64,000 bases of DNA, taken from the NCBI GenBank assembly GCA_021234155.1, contig JAJEKV010000016.1:18040698-18104697 (forward strand), read 5' to 3'. The stretch is from Isoetes taiwanensis (lineage: Eukaryota > Streptophyta > Lycopodiopsida > Isoetales > Isoetaceae). A program made the translations under genes and the position numbers. Below the pieces are notes generated by a model, which had not been told where the DNA came from, made no database searches, and saw only the letters and a list, made by a program, of their open reading frames with translations. Shown piece by piece: positions 54,320 through 64,000 of the stretch. Numbering within the stretch: position 1 is the stretch's first letter; every line of letters starts with the position of its first letter.

Positions 54320-56552
54320 GGGGCAAAGTTCAGAGACCTTCAAACTTTATATTTAGAATTCCATATTATTATTGCAATTGCTTTATTTATACAAGAAATT
54401 TGTCGCGGCAGCCTTGGCCGCCGCGAACATTTCTCTTTCCCACTTCCCTTGCATTTAGGGAAGTGAGTAGTACATAGGGATATTTGTGGCATAGGATTTG
54501 AATCTAATTCTTTGTTCGACTTGTTGGGATATTTGTGCCATAGGATTTGAACCTATGCTAATTCTTTTGTTCGACTTGTTTTCTAGTTTGAACTGTGACT
54601 ATTCAAGGTATTGCGAAGAAGTCTTAGTATCAAAGATAACTAGTTTGAGAGGATTGTTGTGGTATAGCTTTTAGAATCTTTGGCTTCTATATGGCTCATG
54701 CATTATATGCAAGAAAGATAGACTATAGATTTATATTTCACTAGGCAAGCAATATATTCGAGAGGATTGTTGTGGTATAGCTTTTAGAATCTTTGGCTTC
54801 TATATGGCTCATGCATTATATGCAAGAAGGATAGACTATGAATTTATATTTCACTAAGTAAGCAATATTGTTTCTTAGAGGTGGGTTATTATGCTTATCC
54901 ATTGCCTAGGCATTATTGATTTCTAAGAGTGGGTTATTAGGCTCATCGAGGACCAAGGGAAATGAAGCATTGGGGTACCAAGGTACAACAATAGCCTTTA
55001 GATAATGGGTATCACGAGGTAAGAGTTAAAAAGAAACAATGGTTAAAACCATTAAATAAATTTGTTATAAGAAAAAAACAATGGTTCCGAAACACTAAAT
55101 AAGAATTTTGATTTATCTCTAGACTCATGACTTCCCTGTTACTCTGTTCTTCTTCACAATCGCTTGATTTCTCGCTAACCTCAGCTTCGTGGGTCAGATC
55201 GCTAAAACAATTGCTCTGAGAAGTAGAATTCACTCGCAGTATGCCCACTGGATCCTCTCGCATGCCAAGCGAGCCGCATTCGATGCAGCGGGCTGCCATA
55301 TAGAAACACATACATTTCTCCAGTAGCCATCTCTGTCCTTGAAACATTGGGCGCTCATCGCCCTAATTTAGAACACCCAAAACCCTTTTCTGCAGATGGA
55401 CGCCCTCTATATCCACATCAAATGTGAATATTAATCGCCCAATTGGCCTTGACCCAATTCCAGTGCCCATCCACCTTCTCCGAGTCTCAAACATGGAGAA
55501 AAAATGTAAACTCATCCTTTTCTGGCATCTGCGAAGGTTAAAGAAACGCCTCCCTTAATGTCTTTGCTTCGTTTCTTTCCTACCAGTACCCATTCCCGAT
55601 CTTAACAGCCCCTAATTCCTGCTGTAAATCTTCATCAAGGCCACAATGCAAGTGAATCGAGCCTTCAATTTCGAAATCCCTGAGAACTATAGAGAGCTAT
55701 ATTGCCACGAAACAGGGCCTTCAAATCCTGGACATTTGCATGCACGAAGCTATTAATTATGGGTTTCGAGGCTCTGCCATCGTCTTCAGAGATGAATTTT
55801 CAAGCTTTAGGCACCCCATCAGGAAGCCATCTCTAAAATAGCCATTGTGTTTACTTATTCTCTGTGCTTGGGCAGATTGCCATGTTTTCCCTTCTTCTAA
55901 GACCCAAATCTGCATTTCTGGTCGGCTTAACACTAATAAATTGCAAATTGGAGATGCAAATTTTATTGTGCAAATCTTCTCAATCGATTTCTTCAAACGG
56001 TTTCTTCAATTCGCATGGCAAATTGCTTATGGAATTGCTATGAAAAATCGACCAAAGCTTTTCTGCCCAAATTGCAGTTATGGAATTGCAGCTTTTCTGG
56101 ATCTTGAAGATCGTTATCAGACCACGCGTCTCTCATACGCGGCTGCATCTGAGAGAACTCGATATTATGAAAAACACGTGTCTCTGCCACAATCCTAACA
56201 AAGGCGGCGGAGAAAAAATAGAAGTGCAGAACAAAAAAAAAAAGAAAAATTAGAGACTCGTTTATATATGTGTAGAAAATATCTAAATATTGATATGCAT
56301 AGAATTACTAAATTCTTTACTAACGATTGTAAAGATATTAAGTCCTCTAACTGACTTGAGGCCATCCCTAACTGAAAAGGGACGAAAGCCCTCTCACGGA
56401 ATTGAGGCCATTTCTAACTGAACTGAAATGAGAAATCTATAACCTCTAAAGGAACTGGGGCTATAGAGTTAAATATTTTTAAAAGAAATAGGATAAACAA
56501 TGTGTTTTCCCTCGAGGTTAACGCGGACGTTTAACCTCGGGAAAGGAAGGAT
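54320..56552. other. Extra 2.2 kb between gypsy pol and 3' LTR
   Basis: Gypsy elements normally have a short gap here. A direct duplication of about 119 bp (GAGAGGATTGTTGTGGTATAG... at about 54638 and 54757) and a ~60-bp pair (GGATATTTGTG(G/C)CATAGG at about 54478 and 54525) are present. Bases about 55380-56260 look like the 5' region of a host gene (clustered short ORFs on both strands, 55757-55996 minus and 55845-56198 plus), but no product is recognisable. A tract GGGAAAGGAAGGAT precedes the LTR at 56539-56552 and is the likely polypurine tract. Confidence 0.5.
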
Positions 56553-57192
56553 TGATACGGCAATGCCGGCTTGGGGGAGTGGCTCAGGCTCAATGCAATA
56601 TTTCAAAAGCTAGTAAATAATTTAGAGGTAGTTCATTTCTTAAAATATGATACTTCAGTCAAAGTAGGTAGATTAATGTTTTAAAGCTATGGACCATTGG
56701 TTTAAAATAATAATAATAAAGTCGTGGCTGATAATGGGTCGCGAACACTTCAGCCAAAAATAGCTCAAGATTATATCAAAGCTTTCGGATCTGGAGAAAA
56801 CGGGCCGATTTGGCCCTGCAAAAGGTTGAAACCTTGATATTTCTGGCCGATTCTCTGATATTTAGGATTCTTTACCTTTTAGATAGATATTTGTTTCGGA
56901 AAAGGCAAATCCGGAAATAGGTTGTTTTCTTCCTATAAATGCAACTATCTCCCTTACTCTATCTCAGAATTTTTGGCTGAGTGCTTTGAGAAACCATCTG
57001 CCTTGCAACAGTCAGTGCTGGTCGAGTTTGTATTTTGTGTTTGAATTCCTGATTGCGGTTGTGGAAGCAAGATAACAGTTTCTTGCTGGAAAACTTGAGC
57101 CCGGTTGGGTGGATTAAATCCTCCAAAAGATTGGAGTGTAACTTTTCTTTAGATTTAGTCATTTGAATTGCGGATATTCTTGTGTTGTATCA
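56553..57192 (+). repeat. 3' LTR of the gypsy element
   Basis: 640 bp, starting TGATACGGCAATG directly after the purine tract and ending TTGTGTTGTATCA. The ends form the short inverted repeat TGATAC/GTATCA. The last ~75 bp match the 5' LTR remnant. A TATAAATG near 56935 is a plausible promoter element. Confidence 0.85.
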
Positions 57193-57369
57193 CTCGTTCT
57201 TACATTACATCATGCAATCCCTTGTAGTCCACTTTTAGGGGAGATGAAGGTTGTCTTTGACACCAAGTGTGTCTCACACTGTTTCGAATAGGGATAAATC
57301 CATTACTATAACAAACTGGACATTAATAGTGGGTTCGACCTCACAGATTTGGAACTAAAGAAATGTATA

Positions 57370-57745
57370 AATTTCTTGTAGGTCTAATCTATTTAAGAAC
57401 GTGAGTATCTCCAAAAATCTTAACAGTGAGTATCTCCAAAAATCTTAACAGATGCCAATCCTTTTGACTAATATGCGCAGTGAATAAACGAAATTCAAAC
57501 ATTTTCATTGGGTTAAACCATATAAGAACAGTAGGAAAAACATACTAAGCGGTTGATATACATTGTAGCCACCTCATTGGTCTAATAATCTATTTAAGCA
57601 GGTGAGTATCTCTAAAAATCTTAACAGAAGCCAACCCACAGTAGGAGAAACTGAACAAGCAATTGGTACATATTCTAATCACGTCATTGGTCTAATCTAT
57701 TTAAGAAGGCGAGTATCTCGAAAAATCTTAACAGATGCCAACCCA
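57370..57745 (+). repeat. Imperfect tandem repeat, about 100-bp unit
   Basis: The phrase TCTAATCTATTTAAG..GTGAGTATCTCCAAAAATCTTAACAG recurs at about 57381, 57588 and 57690, with an extra half-copy of GTGAGTATCTCC... near 57425. Between copies ACAGTAGGA(A/G)AAAC and TTGGTCTAAT also repeat. Confidence 0.72.
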
Positions 57746-57842
57746 TTTGGCTAACTTGAGCTAATAAACATTTTCATTGGATCTCAGCGGGCGTCTTAAA
57801 TATCATTCAAGGTCATGTTTGAACAAAAAAAAAATACACGGT

Positions 57843-57918
57843 GTTTTCGTGGACAACGAGTTTTTTTCTGTGTGGTCATGTTGTGGACAACGAGTTTTTT
57901 CTGTGTGGTCATGTTGAA
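57843..57918 (+). repeat. Short tandem duplication (about 37 bp, two copies)
   Basis: GTGGACAACGAGTTTTTT followed by CTGTGTGGTCATGTT occurs twice in succession, differing by one T in the homopolymer. Confidence 0.85.
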
Positions 57919-59600
57919 GCCAAAGCGAAGGAAAAAACAAACAACGCTGGGGATTTCAGTAACAAAATAAGCAAGGGAGAAAAGGGTGGCAAGGCGAGAG
58001 TAAGCCCCATTCTGTTAACCTAGCGGAGCTAGGCTAGGTGCATATCTGTAGGAAACAGCTAGCAACTCCTGGACACACCCTCTAACCACTGGGCCAACAG
58101 GAGGTCTACCCTTTCGGGCTGGCACTTTCTGCCATCAGGTAAATCCCACAACGAGATTCCTGAGCTCGGGGACTTTCGCTCGGCTTTTGAGCTTTCAAGA
58201 ACGCAGAGAATCCACATTCAGCCGAAGCACCCCTTCGCCTTGCCAGATGATGATTGCCATATCTTCTGCCATATAAAGGGTAATCCATTTGTTCAACTTT
58301 GTATGTGGGATATTTCTGTGATGCAGATCCTTCTCAATGGGGTCGTCCAAACGACTTCCCATGAGGGCCCCTTTCGATATACTCATACTCAAGTCGAATT
58401 CCATGTCAAGTGATTACCCAATAGTGCTGCTTCGAGGGACTGTTCTATTTTATGGCCACTTAGTTGTTGCGGAAGTTTGCCCAAGAGCTTGCAGACTTCA
58501 TAGGTTAGAATTTTGAAGTATTTTAGTAGGCAATCTAAGTGTAAGAATTTCTGGGCATGGCCTGAAGTTTATACCATATGAGCTTGCTTTATCACTACGA
58601 TTGTTCATTACAATGTCTGGTTTTTGTAAGGTATACTACAGACGACACAGTTTTCTCATGCTTGGTAATGGCCTGATGGAGGCCATTACCCCTGAGGATG
58701 TTATGCACACTGCAATCATAGTTTCTATGCTCTGTTTATTATCAGCATGTTCATCTTCAACAATCTTGCTAAACTGCATATTATCCTCTTCTGCTGAAAA
58801 ATAATGATCCAAGGTAAAGTTAATTACTGTTCTATATCAGGTTGAATATGCCGCTATCCTTTCAAAGACCAAAGTTTTATGTGATGTACCAAGTCTGGTT
58901 ATGCATCAGTAAGTCAGGATCTGTCCTATTGTAGTTATTTGCATTCTAGTATACAATGTGAGAGGCGTAAATAATCACAGTTACAGAGCAAGTGCTCCAG
59001 AACTTTCAGAAGTCTTCTAATTCAAAAGCTTAAATTATGTTTACTTACCTGTCTTTATCTTGTGAATCTGCAGCAGTGACTATTGGTCTTCTTGTAACTG
59101 GCATCCAGGCTTTCACAGGGCTGAAGGTCAAAGTGTTCCCGTTGCTAATTGATGCTTCAGACAAGGAACATGCCAAGGAACCTCAAAGTAGACATACAAA
59201 CAACTTCTGATACAATATGAAGCTTGAGTATAGGTTTGTTCATCTGATCCAAAAGCAAGTATGATCATCCCTTGCTCCAACTAATGAAACTTACCAATTG
59301 TTTCTCCAATGTTCCTTAGATGCAAGTGGTTTTTGAAAAACTTATTTTTAATGGTAATAACAAGCTACGTTTGCAGACTTGCAGTTACAGCATCTGAAAG
59401 GACCACGTGACTGGATGGTTAGAAGGGACCATGATTTATTGCTTTACCATAGTAGGTTGCTCTCTGCCAAACATTTATTTCATCTGTTTGCCACTTTCAA
59501 GTTTAGAAAATCTATGAATCTTTGGGAGGTAGAGAGGATGGTAGAGAGGATGGCTACTTTGTTGTAGGATTATTAAATTTTAGCATAGACTTCACATCCT
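57919..59600. other. No clear gene; a few exon-like pieces
   Basis: The minus frame 58195-58404 (LHHRNIPHTKLNKWITLYMAEDMAIIIWQGEGVLRLNVDSL) looks protein-like but has no recognisable family and breaks at 58195. On the plus strand a TGCAG| site near 59078 precedes TIGLLVTGIQAFTGLKVKVFPLLIDASDKEHAKEP, another exon-like piece. On the minus strand near 58095 GGCCCAGTGGTTAGAGGGT resembles a tRNA A box, but no B box was found. Confidence 0.35.
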
Positions 59601-59698
59601 CTCTCGTTTATCTGATTATTGAAATGCAGCAAGCGATGGTATTGGATATGAGTCATGGAACTCATATACGAGCGAGTTATCTGCATATACAGTTTATG

Positions 59699-59781
59699 CT
59701 GGAAAGGAACAAGTTGGAGTTGTTTGGAAAAAAAAAGCTGAAAAGGAACAAGTTGGAGTTGTTTGGGAAAAAAAAAACATA
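59699..59781 (+). repeat. Tandem duplication of about 37 bp
   Basis: GGAACAAGTTGGAGTTGTTTGG followed by an A-run (9-10) occurs twice, separated by GCTGAAAA. It is non-coding in effect. Confidence 0.8.
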
Positions 59782-60377
59782 GTCTTGTTGCTGTTGATGG
59801 ATAAGGCCATAATGTTCTTTTGTATGTTGAAGCATCCAAAGTACCAAAAGCCACGAGTTCTACTGCGAGTTTTCCTAGTTCCATTTTTGTAGACCACTCC
59901 CATGCAAACCATTGGCCATAGTTGTTAGATCCGATCCGTTTTTATGTAAAAGATTTAGACTATTCCCATTGTTCTTCTTTGCAAACTAAAAGCCAGTAGT
60001 CCAAACTTAGTTATCATAGCCCTTGAAAGAGAGTTTTTGAAAATACCAAAAAGGCTAACTAATTCCATGGTTTTGCTTGTGAACTAAAAGTAGGTACTTA
60101 ATTATTATGAGCGTTATCATAGCCTTTGAAAGAAAAAAATTCAAAATACCAGGAAAAACGAAATGCCAAACATTTTAGCTTCTTTACCAGCTTTTAGACA
60201 TTCTTCTAGCTTTTTGGATTCACCTAGTGCATTATGGTGGCAGAAGAATGAGCTCTTTTACCAACTTATGGGTTGTATATGGCGGGCTGGCAACCATAAG
60301 TTTTTCTTTCGACAACATTATAGCCTTTGGAGGTGGTTATGTTATTCTGTTTTGTGCTTACCATGTGTTTTATGCAG

Positions 60378-60467
60378 GTGTATGGAGAAGCTGTGCAAGG
60401 ATTAAGTATTTGCATGGCTCTAGCTCCTATTCAAGAGGTCCATGTTTTAGAGCCATTTGTGGAAAAG
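60378..60467 (+). pseudogene. Possible 90-bp exon of an unidentified gene
   Basis: TTTATGCAG| precedes an open 30-codon segment (VYGEAVQGLSICMALAPIQ then EVHVLEPFVEK) followed by |GTACAT. Size, frame phase (0/0) and splice-like borders fit an exon. I do not recognise the protein. The flanking sequence to 61770 holds nothing else I can support. Confidence 0.35.
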
Positions 60468-60469
60468 GT

Positions 60470-61778
60470 ACATCTATTATGGTTAGAATCATCTTGGGGC
60501 TCCATCAGTTCCCCAAATGCTCCTTCAACTCTTGCTTGAACAATTGCCTTTGAATTCCCTGGGCCTGTTCAAAGGCTGTCTATAATATGTTGACGACTGA
60601 ATCTTCAGAAATAGGAACAGACATGGCTCCAAGGATATTCATTCATTCATTGGGTATGTACTGCAAATTAGGTTTCTCATCCGTAGCCAAATTGGTTTCT
60701 TTCCCCAGAGCTACTGTATGCAAAGATTCCTATGCCACAGAATGTTAGCTTTATATGTTGCTAATAGACATTTGGGCAGAACTGTAGTATAGCCATTGAT
60801 ATAGATTCTGATGATTCAGTGCTAACCATTTAACAGGTAAGAATTTGAACAACAAACATTCTAATGCTAGGCGGCCCATCAATTATCCAATTGCATAATT
60901 TGCGTTCATGTCACCTAGTCTCTGTTCAGCCTTAACTCGTGCATCTATCTACCACCACATGTGGAGATGAGCAACATGCTGAAATGAATGCAAGCAACTA
61001 TTCTTGATAAAGTTAGTACCAATTTTAATCTAAAGCAGTTTATCAGATGGATATTGCTTTATTCATTCATACACGGATAATGTCCTTGCCCAAATCAAAT
61101 ATTCTTTGAAACAACTTTGAGATATAATACTTGAACAGGGGCTTGCGTTAATTTCCACCAAGTCCAAAACAGAGACGAATGTATTAGATTGTCATCAAGT
61201 GTGTTCACATTTCCACTAAGTTCAAGATAGACATATATATTAAAACCTATCCACTAAGTTCAAGATAATTAAAACCTCTTCCATTATGTATACTAACACT
61301 TCAATAAACAATGCTCATGTGGCATCATCAAACTCGCTACCTGTTGTAACATCTAAAATTGAGGAGGACATTTGCATGTAAAATTGTTGTTTTAATTTGA
61401 GTAAAAAGATCTAGCAGAATTGTCAATCTAAGATGCAATTATAAGTCAATCAATCACACTTGTTAAGCATAGTTGCAACATAACCTCAAATATTGTTTAA
61501 AACAATTGAGTATACACAATGGTTACTGTAGCAATGAGAAAATATGATGTAGCAATGGAATACCAATGAATTTCAAGTCTTAAATTTCGAGAGCATAGGC
61601 ATTCATCCCGTGATGAATCCGGATCAAATCAACTGTATATATCCTATTCAATCACTGCTACTATTTATTTTGAGTTAGGCGGCACCGATTCACAGAGAAT
61701 CGGCTCCACTTTTCCTGTCGATGGTCATGGAGCTGCTATTTCCATTTTGCCTCCATTCGACCTTTGAAATTAATTTAA
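60470..61778. other. Gene-free stretch
   Basis: No coding or structured repeat is supported. ATTCATTCATT occurs near 60640, and a phrase around TCCACTAAGTTCAAGATA repeats twice near 61215 and 61250. Confidence 0.45.
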
Positions 61779-62362
61779 GGGAAAGTTACTGAAATACCCT
61801 TGCGAAATAGGTAAATTACACAATTGCCCCTATCAAATCCGAAATCCCCAAAATACCCTTCGGGCAGGCAACGGGCAGAAAGAATATTGCCGATTACAGA
61901 AACGGAGGGAAATTATCTGGATTTGGCGGTGCTGTTGCAGAAGACGTCCAACGATTTAGTGATTCCATCCATCTTCCCCATACAAGGCACTGATTTGTAA
62001 GGTAAGGAGAAGCACAGAATAGATCGATTCTAGCAATTCATGCATGCCTTTTGTGAATTTGAAGTAATCTGTAATGTAATCTGAAACAATTCTTCCCTGT
62101 TCATTTCTTTCCCTATTCTCCCTATTCAAGTTCTCTGCATTAAGATAACAGTTCTCGTCTATGGCCTCTATGTGTTTCTTCTTGTTCCAAAGCCTTTATA
62201 TGTTTCTTCTTGTTCCAAATCTATGGCAGATTCTGCTTCCATAACTTCCTTCTTTCAAAGCTCAACTTTCTTTTGTTTTCATGAATTTCTTTGTATCTTT
62301 AGTACTGGCTATGAGAATGTTAACTGATTCTGTGTCCAGCACAGAAGGTTCTATGTCCAGCT

Positions 62363-62554
62363 ATGGAACTGTGTAAGGGTGCTAAATTTGATTCAATTGA
62401 AGCATGCAAGGCTGCAGTACGAGATCAAGCCGTCAAAGATCATGTGGAATTATCAGTGATCAAGTCTGATCGTTCTAGATACGCAGCTTACGAAGACTGC
62501 AGCTTGTGGACTTGTTTTGCTACTCTAAGCGCACAAGCGCAGAAATATATGTGA
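62363..62554 (+). pseudogene. MuDR-type transposase N-terminal fragment
   Basis: A 63-codon frame: KFDSIEACKAAVRDQAVKDHVELSVIKSDRSRYAAYEDCSLWTCF. The FxSxxxxKxAVxxxAV...S.+.RY.A.C....C.W pattern is that of the DNA-binding N-terminus of MuDR transposases, with one Cys apparently lost or shifted. The catalytic domain is absent, so this MULE is non-autonomous. Confidence 0.65.
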
Positions 62555-62700
62555 CACGACTTTGTTCCACATCCTCACGCTGCATGTAATAAAAAAGTTG
62601 AAGACCTTTCTTATGTTGGCCACTCTGGACATATGCAGAAATCATGGAATTCCAATCAGAAACATTCTTTTCGCAAATCCTATCAAATACTAGATCGTTT
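62555..62700 (-). pseudogene. Pentatricopeptide-repeat (PPR) gene fragment
   Basis: The minus frame reads LVFDRICEKNVSDWNSMISAYVQSGQHKKGLQLFYYMQ followed by REDVEQSRVTYISAL. This is the canonical PPR spacing (xFDxMxxKNVxSWNxMIxAYxQxGxxxxALxLFxxMxxxG) of plant PLS-type proteins, which bind organelle RNA. About 1.4 repeats are present. It abuts the right TIR directly, as expected for a captured host fragment. Confidence 0.85.
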
Positions 62701-62849
62701 CTCTGTCGTTGCCTGTCGTTGCCTGCCCGAAGGGCATTTTGGTAATTTCCGGTTTGATAGGGGTACCTTGATAATTTGCCCATTTCGCAAGGGCATTTAA
62801 AATATTAACTTTAACCTATGCATTTCATAGGTTAAACAACCATTGAAGT

Positions 62850-63470
62850 TCACTTTCATGTTTTAGGTCGAACCTTCACCTAGTGTAGATAGGTTCACCT
62901 TGTATCTCTGAACCATAAGAAATACTGTGCATGCAACCTCAGTTATCACATGGATCAACTGGCAATGACATAGCAACCTCAGTTATTACATGAATCAACT
63001 GAGAAATCCTATTATAATATGAACATAATCCTTCACTCTCCCTTCTATTATAATATGAACATAATCCTTCACTCTCCCTTCATATTATAATCAGTGCAGC
63101 TTATCAATTTTCTCATATTGCAGAATTTACTGTCAGATAATGGTTTGGTTAACAAGTCTACCAACTGCATATTTGTATGAACATACTGAACTTGTATTAT
63201 ATTTCTTTGCACCAAGTCTCGAATAAGATGCATTTCCAATTCTATATGCTTTGTCCTTTCATGCATTATAGGATTCCTTGTCATTGCAATACAACTAGTG
63301 CTATCTGATTGTATAACAAGAGGATCTTTTTGTTTCATATCAAGTTCTTCTAGAAGCCGTCTGATCCAAACAAGTTCTTACGCAACTAGTGTAGTTGCTG
63401 AATATTCAGCCTCTGCTGAAGATAAAGCAATAGATTTCTGTTTCTTGCCTTACAAGATATAGGGCCTCCT
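62850..63470 (-). mobile_element. Copia element C, 3' end only
   Basis: The RNase H end at 63069-63338 reads DPLVIQSDSTSCIAMTRNPIMHERTKHIELEMHLIRDLV then VDLLTKPLSDSKF. Upstream, 63340-63450 continues in broken frames (EYSATTLVA-like; KKQKSIALSSAE-like). The polypurine tract GAAGGGAGAGTGAAGGAT precedes an LTR start TGTTCATATTATAATAG. The LTR runs leftwards toward about 62850; its far end is not definable here. The family is related to A and B but distinct. Confidence 0.82.
63010..63083 (-). repeat. Duplicated PPT-LTR junction of copia C
   Basis: The 36-37-bp unit carrying AAGGGAGAGTGAAGGAT and TATGTTCATATTATAATAG occurs twice head to tail, so two polypurine tracts and two LTR starts stand in series. 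Confidence 0.85.
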
Positions 63471-64000
63471 TCTAATATAAAAATGAAGGCCTTGAAATTG
63501 AAACGGTGGCGCAGCTAGGGCGGCAGGGTTAGGCGGCTTCTTGCCGCCTCTCTAAATCGGCACTGCTGCGGTGGAGAGAGATCTTTCTTGCTTCTCTGGA
63601 GCCAGGCAGGAGATCCTTACGACGCTTTGTCTCAGCTGGTTGAAGATGATGCGGTTTTCTCAAAGGTCTGATTATGCTGCAGAACCAGTTTCTTGCAGAT
63701 TTCAAGATCTGTTTGTCTTGGATCTGGATCGACCGGGAGGCAGGTTTAGGGCATAATTTTCTTTGAGTCTTTCGTGCATATTTATTTTGGAGCAGGTCTG
63801 GCATCGTAGGTTCTTCCCTTATCTTTCACACTTTTTTACTGGCAAAGAGATTCAGATTGTATTGCAGACTGAAGAGGACACGGTATGTCATCCCTCTAGA
63901 TTTCGTGAATTCTATATACCCTACAGTAGATTCTTTGTCAGAGAGTTGCATGAACTGTAATCTTGCATAAGAAAGGAATTTTTTAAGAAAGCAGCACTGT
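63471..64000. other. Unassigned GC-richer right end
   Basis: Copia homology fades near 63460. The following sequence (GGTGGCGCAGCTAGGGCGGC..., ORF 63529-63804 minus) is more GC-rich and carries an inverted GGCGGCTTCTTGCCGCC near 63532-63548. No protein family or RNA gene is recognisable. Confidence 0.4.

Larger units (their letters stand above)
49418..57192 (+). mobile_element. Ty3/gypsy chromodomain element (chromovirus), degraded
   Basis: Plus-strand order is LTR end, PBS, gag, protease, RT, RNase H, integrase, chromodomain, long non-coding stretch, polypurine tract, 3' LTR. Integrase after RNase H defines Ty3/gypsy, and a C-terminal chromodomain marks a chromovirus. The 3' LTR is complete (56553-57192), but only the last ~80 bp of the 5' LTR is recognisable (49418-49497). 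No target duplication was found. Stops and frameshifts occur in every domain, and a MITE sits between RT and RNase H. Confidence 0.9.
61779..62816. mobile_element. Small MULE with gene fragment (Pack-MULE type)
   Basis: Terminal inverted repeats of about 100 bp: 61779-61880 and 62715-62816 share ACCCTTGCGAAAT(A/G)GG(T/C)AAATTA, CCCCTATCAAA and AAAAT(A/G)CCCTTCGGGCAGGC. The ~1.04-kb element holds a MuDR-type transposase N-terminal fragment (plus) and a PPR fragment (minus). Long TIRs are characteristic of Mutator-like elements. A 9-bp target duplication is not evident, so the outermost bases are approximate. Confidence 0.8.

Noticed and set aside
58030-58103. tRNA-derived SINE head on the minus strand
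   Set aside because: An A-box-like sequence is visible but no B box, tail or target duplication was found.
63529-63804. Minus-strand 91-codon ORF at the right end
   Set aside because: No recognisable motif, and the plus strand is equally open; no support beyond length.

Overview
The window looks like an intergenic, transposon-packed stretch of a land-plant nuclear genome. Support for this comes from Ty1/copia elements primed by initiator tRNA-Met, a Ty3/gypsy element with a chromodomain, an L1-type LINE, a Helitron, a PIF/Harbinger transposase plus a Tourist-type MITE, a MULE, and a PPR gene fragment. I see no complete host gene, rRNA, tRNA or CRISPR. Many frame breaks lie in homopolymers, so some may be assembly errors. 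The lineage cannot be fixed from sequence alone; a large-genome vascular plant is likely.

Bases 1-7047 hold degenerate satellites, a 19-bp/57-bp minisatellite (2279-3570), fold-back inverted repeats and a tandem duplication. Bases 7048-33815 are one nested stack. A young minus-strand copia element (A) lies between two GCGCC target duplications. Its 3' LTR is split by a 5.8-kb LINE with an 18-bp target duplication. Its gag is split by a second copia element (B, target duplication ATCTT, between the two zinc knuckles) and by a short retroposon with a pentanucleotide tail. B is in turn split in its reverse transcriptase by an 8.4-kb DNA transposon (X). A's 5' LTR also serves as the 3' LTR of a truncated second internal region (A'), and the right GCGCC copy abuts that truncation.

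Transposon X (18510-26948) is the most notable object. One half (plus strand) encodes a relic of an RNase-H-fold transposase with DGMDQ, DNTTRENKN and GHTHD motifs, resembling what I remember as DUF7869. The other half (minus strand) encodes an intron-containing beta-class DNA amino-methyltransferase: a DLPYGF motif IV comes before the KPQKL/FGTT region. Its introns and the divergent region between the genes hold about twenty copies of a short dyad built on GTATTC-CG-GAATAC. I know of no described plant transposon with this gene pair.

Bases 33816-48900 hold a retroposon with a 10-bp target duplication, a 4.1-kb Helitron whose empty site survives in a nearby direct repeat, a HARBI1-like transposase with one frameshift, and long stretches without genes. 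Bases 48900-57192 hold a broken chromodomain gypsy element with a 323-bp MITE, an odd antisense acidic ORF at its 5' end, and 2.2 kb of non-pol sequence before its 3' LTR. Bases 57193-64000 hold tandem repeats, a few exon-like pieces, a small Pack-MULE carrying a PPR fragment, and a partial copia 3' end.
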